Below, one piece after another: positions 31,974 to 41,395 of a stretch of DNA of 64,000 nt; the stretch's first letter is position 1; every line of letters begins with the position of its first letter. The DNA is from Lineus longissimus (Eukaryota > Nemertea > Pilidiophora > Heteronemertea > Lineidae), in NCBI RefSeq assembly GCF_910592395.1, contig NC_088322.1, forward strand, positions 3,348,001 through 3,412,000, read 5' to 3'. Below the pieces are notes generated by a model. The model ran no database searches. It worked only from the letters and a program-made list of their open reading frames with translations, and had not been told where the DNA came from. A program made the translations under genes and the position numbers.

Positions 31974-34900
31974 TCCTTAAACCACATTTTTGTTTGTTTC
32001 AGAAAAGAATTTATGACCTTCAGGATAATTTGAAAAATCATATAAGTGTGAGTCATCTTGCATATCTTTATAAATATCTTCTGTCTGAATGTGATATACT
32101 AGTGAGTCAGTGTCAGTGTAGAGTAGTTGAGCTTTATCAGGATATGTCTTCTGGATGTGATTATAATGGAAATTATACATACAATTTTTCGAAATATCTA
32201 GTACAGCTTGGCCAATATAAATTGGTTTATTCAGATAAATCTGAACTTGTTGTCATTGGACTAATACAAGATCTTCACTGAAAATTTTATGAAATCGATA
32301 GTTATTAGAATTCACAAGTTTTCTCAGTTGAGTTGCATTTGTAGCTAAACTAATATTTTCCCTCAACCTGACATTTTCCATTGTTTTTCCAAAGCATGCA
32401 TTATTCATTAATTTGAAAAAATCTTTCTCGAATTTGTTCTTTACTTCAGCTCTTAGGCTTGTGTTGAAATCAATATATTTTTTCATAAAATCTGATTCAT
32501 TATATTTTACACCTCTGTGAATCTTAGTCAATTTTAATCCTTTAGAAATATAGAACTTTAGTGTAGAGTGATGTGCAATATATTTAATTTTATTCTGTAA
32601 ATTTGGAATCAATTTGTCCTTTAGATGTTCTGGTGCAAAAGGATAGTCATTATGTAACTCGTGTAAATGTTTAGGATATTCTAAGTCAACTTCCAGTGTA
32701 CATGGAATATTCGCCCAATTTTTAATATCAGATGAAGACATCCATTTGAAAAAATTTTATAGGGAAGTTTTTCACTCATTGCATATCCATAAAGATTATT
32801 AGCATCGATGTAGTTAATGTAACTTGTAGATTTATTTTCATCATAATTGAATTATTGAATTTTGAATCAAAATCTTGTTTACTTGGAAGTTCAGTTGTTT
32901 GTAATTTTTCAAAACAACTCATGAATTCATAAGGATAAACTCTTTTTCTAGTTAAAAGAGTAAATTGTTGATTTTTGAATTTTGTTTTGAGATTTTTTTT
33001 CTCAGAATCTGGTAGATTTTTTGCTAATTTATCCAGAGGAGATTGCATTAATCGAAATGAATCTAAAAACCTCATTTCAATCTGACTTTCACCTACTGGT
33101 AAGAATTTACTAAAGGAAATATAATTTTCAGAATTGTTTGCAATTACATTCAGTTTTCCTTTTAAATTTTTTATAAAAAGATGTGCGTCATAACCTGAAA
33201 GATTGTGAAAATAGATTGGAATACATTTTGGAGATTGAAATTGTAGGTTACACTCAGTATGTGCTGCTCCTCTGTATTTTCCAGTGAAATGATTATGATC
33301 TCTCACTTTATAATTGTTATCTGTAAAAATGTCATTACAGAGATAACAATTTTGTGCTGATGACTGTTTTTCCTGTTCTTCTTCAGTCACAGACTCCATA
33401 GATTGAGGATTTAGTAAATATTTTCCTGCAAGTGCATAACATATTTCATTAATTTTATTCACAAAATGTTCTGCAATATCTCAATCTTCTGACTGTTGAA
33501 TATGTGTGAATATTTTATTCTTTTTTGGAATATTATGTTGATTATATTGAATTAATAATGAATAACTGTTTGGAATATGTTGTTGTGTTTGAACAGTTTT
33601 TCCACCTAATTTTTGATCAATTGGTTTCAAGTAAGTTTCAAAATCAGCTGTAATAATGATTGGATGTTTTTGCATCGCTTCTAATTTTTGAAATTTTAAA
33701 CTGTTCTTTCTATCTGTTGGTAACGTAATCTTGCAAATCTCATGCTTCTTACAATTTGTGAGATGATCTTTATATCTCTCTTCACGAAGTTCACTTGTGG
33801 CAGCTGAAATTACCTTCATACATTTAAAGCATATTTTGACTTTACCATCATGTTTAGTCTTTTGTGTTGAAACTAATCTTGAGAAATTTTTAATCCATGC
33901 GTAGTGATAATTTATATTATCCTTAATCTCTTCATTTTTTTCATCTTCAATTACATCTTCCTCTGATTTGTAGTAAAGTAAATTAATATACTGATATTCT
34001 TCTAAAATTTTATCTGAAATTCTTCTTGGACAAATATCATAGGAGATCTTTTTATTTTCTTCCTTTTTTACGAAAGTAAAAACATTGATCCCCAAATTTT
34101 CATTTTTCTTTTCAAAAATTTTTATGTCATCAATCTTCACTGGAAATTCTAATCCTTCAAACATAGTGTCAAATTCAGGTTTATTGTAATTTGAAATTCT
34201 TTCTGTATTTTTTGGGATATTTAGTAATGCCGCTTCGATTGAATATCTTAAACACTTCTGGTCAATGTTTTGTATATCGATTACTGCTAATTTCTTTTGA
34301 ATAATTTCTGAAAGTGGAATATATGAACTTCCTGAGAATGGTAGGTAATTGACAGTATGAATATCAATTTTTGTAATTTCTAAAAAAATCCATCCTGAGC
34401 CTTTCTGAACCAAGTTTTTCAATTCTAAAAGCATAGTGTCAATTAATGAGTTATAATTAACCTCTTCACCTACACCTAGAATATGTACTGATCTTAACTG
34501 AAATACTTGTACTTCACTCTTCCTTTTCATTGAAACATGTAAAACAATATTAACTTTTAATCCTACTTTGTTTTCTTGATTAATTTTTTCTTGTAAAACT
34601 TGTTTGATTTTTTCAAGATAATTTTTTATTCCAATTTTAGGTAACCCTTGCATTCGGAAATGATTAACATAACCTTTGCATGCAGAATCGATTTTTTCGA
34701 ACTCTTTAAACTCAATATGTTTTTCAATTAGATCTGCTATAAATGATTTTTTCATGTCATTTTTCACATTGATCCCTAGATCTTTCGCTTGTGTAATCAA
34801 ATCAGATTTTAAAATTCTTCGAATAGGCTCCTTTGTTAAAAGTTCTTTTAATTTTTCAATTGAAAGATTCTGGACATTTCTTTGCCCTTTTTCCTTGACT

Positions 34901-35443
34901 TGTTGTAACAAAGGTTTTCTGATTGAAATTTTTTGTCTAACAGGTATTGGTTTTATATCTATATTTTCTCCATGTAATTTTTCTTCTAAAATTGTGTCAA
35001 GCTCAGTACTGGGCATCTTTCTAATATTTTTAATTCCTACTCGCTGAGCCAACACTCTTTTCTCAATTTGTGAAAGTTTTGAAACTGACTTGTCAATTTT
35101 TACCTCTTGTTCAATATTAGGAATTTGACTCAACTTTTCAATTAATTTTTCTCTTGAAAGACTTCCATAGTGAGAAATGTTGTTCCTGAATGCTAGAACT
35201 TTCAGCTTATCAGAAGATAATGTCTTCGTTAAGTTATTCATTTATTTATATAAAACATATTTTAGTTAGATCAAATTTTTTTAGGTGATTCCCCTATTTT
35301 TAGTTTCAGTTTCGATCTTAAATGATTAGAGTATAACCATTTAAAGTAGATAACCCAACGAAAACATTTAACCTAAGTGAAATTTAGAAACAAGTGTAAA
35401 CACCAATTGGTCGAGAACACAAGTTTCTGGGATCACAACTTCC

Positions 35444-35467
35444 CATGATAGTTATATAACTATCATG
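35444..35467. terminator. perfect 24-base palindrome between PolB and HNH genes
   Basis: CATGATAGTTAT followed directly by its complement, in the spacer between the 3' end of the second HNH gene and the PolB start. It could act as a transcript-end hairpin or a protein-binding site. Function is inferred only from place and symmetry. Confidence 0.4.
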
Positions 35468-35482
35468 AGTTTTTGATGCAAA

Positions 35483-36032
35483 TCAATCACTCTCAGATTC
35501 AGATTCTTCTAGCGGGTCATAATCACAAGCATTATTAAAATCAAGGAATTCTGATGCTAATGAAACGTTTTGATAATATAATTCATAATCAATATTTTTC
35601 CATATTTTCTTCTTTAGATATTGGCCTTAAGTTTCGGAAATTCCAACATAACATAAGTTCTTCATCATCACAATGATTGAAATGTGACTTTGGTAAAATA
35701 TGATATATTTCCCAATAAGATCCATGATTCTCCCATGTCATATTTTCATCGAATTGGTATGAAATCCATTGATATAAAACTTCTAAAGAACAGTCCAAGT
35801 ATTGTTCTAATATTGATTTCTTTTGTTTTCGTTTTAAACAGGTACTTAATTGACTTGATAAAGTGGTAGATTTTCTATAAGATTCATCATTTAACTTTTT
35901 ATCTTTTTTATATTTGTTATAACATAATTTACATTGATGTGTTCTTCCACATTTACATCTTGTATTCTTTAGAAAATCACCTAATAATTTTTCTTCAGAA
36001 CATTCAATACAATCTCTTACTAAGTATTCCAT
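35483..36032 (-). pseudogene. second HNH-like protein of the Polinton, frameshifted
   Basis: Diverged paralogue of the 24854-25462 protein. Shared landmarks are the N-terminal Cys pairs (CIECSEEK, CKLCYNKYKK), LSTCLKRKQKKSILEQYLDC and NFRNLRPISKEENMEK. The expected DH pair is YH here (IYHILPKSHF), so the metal-binding Asp is missing. The C-terminal tail (35598-35483) is in another frame after a slip near 35598 and ends in an acidic ESESESD. The start context is AAAATGG, like the first HNH gene. Nuclease activity is doubtful. Confidence 0.6.
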
Positions 36033-36094
36033 TTTACTAATATATAAAAATCTATTAGATCAAATTTTTAAACTTTTTGATTTTTGTACAATAT

Positions 36095-36388
36095 TTATAC
36101 TAAATCAAAATTGTAAAATTTCGATTCATTTTTTAAAATTTTTACACCTGTAGATCTTATGAAAGTATGTTTTTCATTAATTTTCTTGTTTATGACAGAA
36201 GTAGCCCAAACTGTATATTCATTATTTTCTGAATCACTTAATGTTAACAACATGGATTCTCCAATTTTTGTACAAATTGTTCTAAAGTCTAGAATTTTAA
36301 ACCAGATATTAATTTGTAATTCATTGAATTTAATGAAATTTGTAGACTTTGAAATTCTTGATACTAGCTCTTCATTTGTTGGAAACAT
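36095..36388 (-). CDS. Polinton small protein, 97 aa, possible OB-fold
   Basis: Short beta-rich protein with TKIGESMLLTLSDSENNEYTVWAT and an ending ILKNESKFYNFDLV. This alternation resembles small OB-fold ssDNA-binding proteins and recurs near Polinton ends, but no diagnostic residue is known to me. The start is in TAATAAATG. It is the gene closest to the right terminus. Confidence 0.45.
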   Translation of the reverse strand: MFPTNEELVSRISKSTNFIKFNELQINIWFKILDFRTICTKIGESMLLTLSDSENNEYTVWATSVINKKINEKHTFIRSTGVKILKNESKFYNFDLV

Positions 36389-36399
36389 TTATTATGTAT

Positions 36400-36640
36400 A
36401 AAAAAGTATTAAATCAACTTTTTCAACTTTTCAACTTTTCTGTCTCACATGACATTTTGATAACTTTTGACAACTTTGAACTTTTTGTTCATTTGTAATT
36501 TATTCACGTTTTGTGATTTATTAATGTTTGTTCATTTGAACACTTTTGACAACTTTGATAACTTTTGACAACTTGTTCACTTTTGTTCATTTGTAATTTA
36601 TTCACGTTTTGTGACGTTTTGACAACTTTGAACAATTTTC
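36400..36640. repeat. imperfect tandem repeat inside the Polinton right end
   Basis: Alternating TTTTGACAACTTTGA, TTTGTTCATTTG and AATTTATTCACGTTTTGTGA words, each two to five times. No gene. Confidence 0.7.
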
Positions 36641-36742
36641 AAGGAGTATTTGATTCTTGAGTCAGGCTGTTGGGGGAGAGGATTCTTGAGTCAATGGTAT
36701 CATAGTAGGATTCTTGAGTCAATTGTATCATAGTAGGATTCT

Positions 36743-36869
36743 ATGGTCAGAGTTGTTATGTGAATGAGTTGACTGAAGTATCCTATGTGATTGAGCTGAC
36801 TGAAGGTTGACTGTGTTTGATTTTGACTGGGGATGACTTGTGAGTTCAAACTGTAACTTTTATACTACT
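36743..36869 (-). repeat. Polinton right terminal inverted repeat (core)
   Basis: Complement of 13989-14115. It ends CTTTTATACTACT before the ATCCCT duplication. Inward (36650-36742) it continues with AGGATTCTTGAGT copies matching the left tandem repeat. Confidence 0.92.
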
Positions 36870-37010
36870 ATCCCTGGTGCTAAGACCATGATACCTAGTG
36901 GGGATAGTCCGCCGGACTATGGGCCCTAGTGCACGATGACCCCCAGACTATGGTCCCTAGGACTTATAGTCTCTGGACTATACCTCCAGGGGACTATGAC
37001 CACTTCTATA
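36870..37010 (+). repeat. outer part of Ginger copy 2 right arm
   Basis: Starts with the second ATCCCT copy and is dense in GGACTAT/ATAGTCC/CCCTAG words. It ends TTCTATA before CCGG (37011-37014). Confidence 0.7.
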
Positions 37011-37014
37011 CCGG

Positions 37015-37929
37015 GAAAGCCAAAAAAGATATTGAGGTCGTTGGGGAAGTGAGGGAGGAGATAATGTTTTGGCGGTTCTTGGATGACCATACAAACTGGG
37101 CGAATTGGAGGGGGGAACGTCATGTTGATTTTCAGTTCTCGATGGATGCGAGTGGGTACGCTTGGGGAGCTGCTTTTTCGGACGGGCAGATGATTCATGA
37201 CATGTGGCAGCACGGTGAGGATAGGCCCATCCATCTTAAGGAGGCTGAGGCCTTGCTAAAGAGCCTCCAGACGATTCCGGAGTTGATCCTGGACAGGAGA
37301 GTAGACGTGGCAGTGGATAATCAAGCCGTGGTAAAATCATGGTAAAATCAGGGGGCGAGAGATACTGACCTGGTGAGATTGCTGAAATCCATATTTCAGT
37401 TTGTTGCGCGATGTAATTGCAATTTGAAGCTTTTCTATGTGCCATCTGGTGATAACCGGCAGACGCACCGTTCCGTAAATTGTCCCTAAGTGATGCCAAG
37501 CTGTCAGAAGCGGCGTGGTCAAAACTGGAAGATTCATTCGGGACACATACTATGGATATGATGGCTTTAGATTCGAATGCAATGAGAGATGGGAATGGAC
37601 GGGCACTTCCACACTTCACCCCATGTCCCCTGCCAAACTTAGCTGGGGTGAATGTGTTCACCAAAACCTTGTCTGATTCAGAGAATTATTATTGTTTTCC
37701 GCCATTTTGCTTAGTGGGAGCGGTTCTGAGTTTTCTATTACAGGAGAACCCAAGGCCACTTTGGTGATACCAAAGTTGTCGCCTCTACTTCCCTGGTGGC
37801 CGGTTGTGATGGCATCGGCTAACGTTACCAAAAACGAATATGATGTAGTTGATCTTCCGTCAAAACAAGGGTATGTGCGCTCGCCCCTGAGGTGTCCCCT
37901 GGTGGTTGCTAGGCTTGTGTTGGAGTAGA
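37015..37929 (+). pseudogene. DIRS RNase H and downstream polyprotein, broken
   Basis: Resumes the RT frame directly after the insertion site (GKAKKDIEVVGE). RNase H signature: Asp in FSMDASGYAWG, Glu in KEAEALL and Asp in VAVDNQAVV. A stop at 37343-37345 arises beside a local duplication of GGTAAAATCA. Later pieces continue in other frames: KLFYVPSGDNRQ (about 37430), LSDAKLSEAAW then MMALDSNAMRDGNG, LPHFTPCPLPNLAGVNVF and LPWWPVVMASANV (to 37927). This is the usual sequence after RNase H in DIRS elements. The product would degrade template RNA during reverse transcription. Confidence 0.75.
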
Positions 37930-38590
37930 GTAAAAGTAACATAACCTTGGGGAGCAGTGGCTCTTAGCTGACGAGATACTCTAGATTCACTTCTCTAAGG
38001 TCAGGGGCAAATATGCATGTCTTGCCCCTATTATTGTCTTTCTACAGGGATACATTTCCGTGGAGTACTAGGCTTAGTGCCGATGCTTATGAACCAATCG
38101 GACGATTATGTCGTGACCAATTTATTGTACATTCCTGTAGATAATACGGTGTAAGGTGTGATTACCAAATAATCGACTGACCTTGGAAAAGTGAATCTAA
38201 AGTAGGTACGGTAACACGGCCTTGAGCCAGACACTCAGGGACAAAATGTAAAGTAGCATAATTCGGAAGTGATTCGGAGGTCAAATTTCTGACCTTCATA
38301 TCACAAATAGAATTCAGGGCATAGGGAAGGAATTTTGGCATGCCTGAAGCCAAGCATTATCGATCAATGAATAAATAGATTTAAAAATTCTCTATTAGGA
38401 ATGTCTGGCTCAGGACCGAGTTTACAGTAACTGAGGGACCAGAGTCACGTTGTGTGGCTTGGCTGAAAGCGGCATTTGGTGGTATAATGTGTGCCATTAG
38501 GTTGCGGTCGCTGTAGCTGGTTGTGAGGGCTGGGTGGACGGAAAATTTAATGTTTTTTTTTTTTTTCTCTCTTTCTAATTTGGCTATTTA
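37930..38590. other. spacer within the DIRS element, probable small insertion
   Basis: No coding motif. It contains an inverted repeat (about 37980-38004, TCTAGATTCACTT...AAGGTCAG, against 38178-38205) and a pyrimidine tract near 38560 ending TATTTAG just before coding resumes. It could be a MITE or an intron-like spacer. Confidence 0.4.
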
Positions 38591-39590
38591 GAGACCTGGT
38601 GACGCGAAAAGTCAGGCATCGGTGGACATCTACGGTTTGAGAAGTCGTGTGGATTTTTTGATGGATAGTTTCGGTTCATCGAAGTATCAGACAAAAAAGT
38701 CCAAGGTTCAGAAGAGTTTGGAGATATTCCTGAAGCATCTGGGTAAGGACGTAGTTACCTGTTCCCCATATGACATTTGCTTATACTAGGCGTGGGCCGA
38801 TGAGGAAGGAAAGACGGCGATTCATGTCACTCAATGTACGGCTATTGGCAGCAAGTCGCCGACTTGTAATTGTCAGAGAAGACTCGCTCACGGTACGGTA
38901 AAATCGAGAATATCTCAGCTGAAGGCTATTTTTGTACAGTTAGGAAGACCAGACAGGTGGTCGTCTGGCGGTAAGGGAAATCCGGTCATCTCGGATCAAG
39001 TTTCGACTTATTTAAAGCAGATCCGGGAGGAGCAAAGTAAAGGCCATGTCATGGTAGCACAGGCAAAACCATTGTTCATGTCAAAATTAATCTTAATTTC
39101 TATGTATATGGACAGGCAGTTGGCCCGCCAGGAGGTCAACCTAGCCTCGAGATTTATTCTTGCTAGGGACCAGGCTTTATTCAAGTTTATGTTTTTCGGC
39201 GGGGATAGAGCACACGATGCTGGGATAATGTTAACCCAGGAAATACGGGAGCTACCGGGAGGTTCGGGTTACGTGATTAAGCATACGTGGGGAAAAACCC
39301 ACCGCGTGGATAATCCGAATATACAGTAAAATCACCTGTTATTGGTGGTGCTCAGATTTGTAGTAGGCCCCAATATTGAAGGTATTTTAGGCCCGGAATG
39401 GGGTATTATGTCGTTATGTTTGATAACATTGTGTGGTCAGTGAAGCAAACACAAAAAGGCTGTGCTGGTGTTGATTACATGATGGAAATTTTTCTTTGAT
39501 GCTCTTATTTGGCCTAGTAATCTTAGGGTTCAATTTCGTGTGGCCGAAGTATAGGCCAAGGGACTTCATGTTGGCATTGACCCTTTCAGT

Positions 39591-41057
39591 TTGCAGGGTG
39601 CTTTCAAACTGACAATGCGTCTGCACATACACTACCTTCTCTTGACCTCTCTCCTGATCTTCTGTGCAGGAGGGATGGACCCAGAAAACGATGAGAATGA
39701 GCCACAGGGACGTTTACCAAGACGGCATAACATCTACTCTGTTGCAGCCAGGCTTGGGCATGTCCTAGATTGTGAAGCTGCTATTGAACATGGTCATGTA
39801 CGTGATGTTGCAGAGTATGCCAGGCGTTATCGCCTTGCGGAGACAAGTCTTAGACGATGGATTACTAATAGATACACGTTGATGGAACAGGCGGAAACTC
39901 ATGGTGAATGAAGGCGGATTCTAGACCAAGGACGGGGTTTGTGGCCTGAAGTTGAACAACGAGTTCATGAGGATTTCCTGGATTACCGCCGTCGTGCTCT
40001 TCCTGTGTCTTGTACCGATTTACTGCAGGATTCTGAACGGCAGTTTCAACTTTGGTAGAATGAACTTGCCCCACATCAGCGTGATGAACTTAGCTTTAAA
40101 AGGCCTGAGCTATCTCACTTTAGAGCATCTGCAGGTTGGGTGCACAATTTTATGCAAAGAAAGCACATTTCAATCCGTCGAAAGACCAAGGACACTACTT
40201 GCTTACCAGCTAATGCAACTGAGCGTGTGCGTTTGTTTCAGCAAAATGTGAGGGATACTGTAGCTCAAAACCAAGTTAATGCTTTGTACAACATGAACGA
40301 AACGTTCGTGCAGTTGGACTTTCCGCCATTATACACTGCAGCGACCCATGGGGAAAGGAACATTAATGTTAGATCGTCACTCGGAAACCCTAAACTTGGA
40401 TGTACTGTTGCTCTTACAATAGGCAGTAATGGCGAGAAAATGCCAGCACATGTTGTCTTCAGATGGCCGGGCTTCATCAGGCAGATTAGGGGTCTTCAAA
40501 ATATTCCTGACAATGTGCAGGTGACGTCATCACGGACTGGGTGGGAGAATAGGGACACACTACAGCATTGGCTGAATAAAGTCATTTTACCTTTCCTCGG
40601 TGATATCCAACCAACTGAAAGGCTTTTGCTGCTGGATCGATTCCGGCCCCATATGGCTGATGATTTCTGCACACCCATTGTGGAGGCAGGTGTGGTAATA
40701 GATAACATCCCAGCTGGTTGCACGTCGCTATCCCAACCACTGGACCTTACTATTATGCGTTCATTTAAGACGAATATGAGACGACATTGGAAGGAATGGA
40801 AACAACAGAATACCCTGGCTGATGGTGCCTGTGGTCGAATAAACTTACATACTGTTTTGGGCATGATAAGTCGTGCATGGAATGATCTCCTTCCAGCAAC
40901 AGCAGCAAAGGCCTTTCAGGTGGCTGGATTAACACCAGATGAAAATGGTCAATTCCGTAACATTGCTGACCTTCAGAATCCTCCACCACCAGTTGAAGAT
41001 GAGGATGAGGATGGTCTAGAGTTCCAGGACTATGAATCAGATGGTGAATTAGAATAA
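39591..41057 (+). pseudogene. pogo-like transposase, frameshifted, first catalytic Asp replaced
   Basis: N-terminal part (about 39675-39910): NIYSVAARLGHVLDCE then AEYARRYRLAETSLRRW, a helix-turn-helix like that of pogo/CENP-B. A stop near 39909 and frame changes through about 40140 break it. The DDE domain (40140-41057) has NMNETFVQLD where pogo-family proteins have NMDET, so the first catalytic Asp is Asn. The second Asp is in LLLLDRFRPHM and the third in SQPLDLTIMRSFK. The C-terminus is acidic (EDEDEDGLEF), usual for the family. It would cut and paste the element, but the substitution should abolish catalysis. Confidence 0.82.
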
Positions 41058-41184
41058 ATGTACGCTGTTTTGTATTACTGAAAATCACGAGGTTCTGAAG
41101 GGTAATTTGGTCATTTGACACTGATAACGAAGCTAAAATGCAGTCTGAATACCCACTTAAACGTTATTGTAACTTTTAGTAATA

Positions 41185-41395
41185 CAAGGTGGCCCAGAAA
41201 AAGTGTCCAAACCTAAATTTTTACATGGATGGGATGAAGCCCAGAAGAGCATCCACAGATCATAACCTATTGTTTCTAAATGTACACTTCAAATTCCTTA
41301 CGAAATCACAAAAGGTACAGTCTATTACAACCTGCTAAGTCTTCTTCCGACCCATTTGAAAATCTGGGTCGGGACACTTTTTCTGGGCCACCCTG
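41185..41395. mobile_element. mariner/Tc1-type MITE nested in the pogo element
   Basis: 24-base terminal inverted repeats with one mismatch (GGTGGCCCAGAAAAAGTGTC inside CA(A/G)...), and TA at 41183-41184 and 41396-41397. 211 bp, non-coding. Confidence 0.88.

Larger units (their letters stand above)
31385..31975 (+). mobile_element. 0.6 kb insertion inside PolB with its own promoter-like signals
   Basis: PolB coding stops just after motif C and resumes beyond this block. The block carries three copies of a roughly 45-base unit centred on CCAATGACCGC: one at 31445-31490 and two forming a long hairpin at 31855-31905/31926-31973. It also has TATAAAA at about 31491. No target duplication was resolved. 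Confidence 0.6.
31040..35241 (-). pseudogene. Polinton protein-primed DNA polymerase B, multiply frameshifted and interrupted
   Basis: The N-terminal part (35241-33481) has SAP-like helical repeats (LREKLIEKL type), a Cys/His finger (CFKCMKV, then HLTNCKKHEIC) and the Exo I box TADFETYLKP. 33462-32776 holds a second zinc-like segment (CYLCNDIF, HNHFTGKYRG) and Exo II (HNLSGYDAHLF). Motif A (DANNLYGYAM) lies at about 32778-32813, motif B (FFKLMNNACFGKTMENVR) near 32400 and motif C (YTDTDSLVY) near 32105. The C-terminal tail is at 31385-31040. Frameshifts occur near 33475, 32830 and 32755 and again in the tail, and 31385-31975 is an insertion. It would copy the element from a terminal protein. 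The start is in TATATAAATAAATGA. Confidence 0.9.
13989..36869 (-). mobile_element. Polinton/Maverick element, 22.9 kb including internal insertions
   Basis: The termini are exact inverted copies, starting AGTAGTATAAAAG and ending with its complement, and are flanked by a six-base duplication ATCCCT (13983-13988, 36870-36875). AG...CT ends and six-base duplications are the Polinton standard. Gene content matches: protein-primed PolB, integrase, packaging ATPase, major capsid protein and other structural-type genes, most on the minus strand. The element is AT-richer than its surroundings. It contains a Penelope-like insertion (17968-19806), about 4.6 kb of foreign sequence (about 19920-24560) and a 0.6 kb insertion inside PolB (31385-31975). 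I could not find the adenain-like protease usual in this group. Confidence 0.92.
11059..37010 (+). mobile_element. Ginger-type DNA transposon (copy 2), carrying a Polinton in its right arm
   Basis: CCGG at 11055-11058 and again at 37011-37014 flank the segment; the empty site restores the DIRS frame. The left end is TGTGACAGATG. The right end read inward is TATAGAAGTGG, one base from the expected TGTAG start. Both arms carry the words GGACTAT/ATAGTCC (11155, 11172, 11207; 13933, 13963; 36904, 36914, 36975, 36991), including on both sides of the Polinton. That shows the Polinton landed inside the right arm. Without the Polinton the element would be about 3.1 kb and holds a seven-exon integrase gene. 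Confidence 0.78.

Noticed and set aside
14664-36388. A free-living or freshly integrated virus genome
   Set aside because: The block is flanked by a target duplication and host transposons, carries nested insertions and has multiple frameshifts; a resident Polinton copy is the simpler reading.
11059-37010. A single giant element combining Ginger integrase and Polinton genes
   Set aside because: The Polinton has its own inverted termini and six-base duplication inside the Ginger right arm, so two separate nested elements explain the data better.
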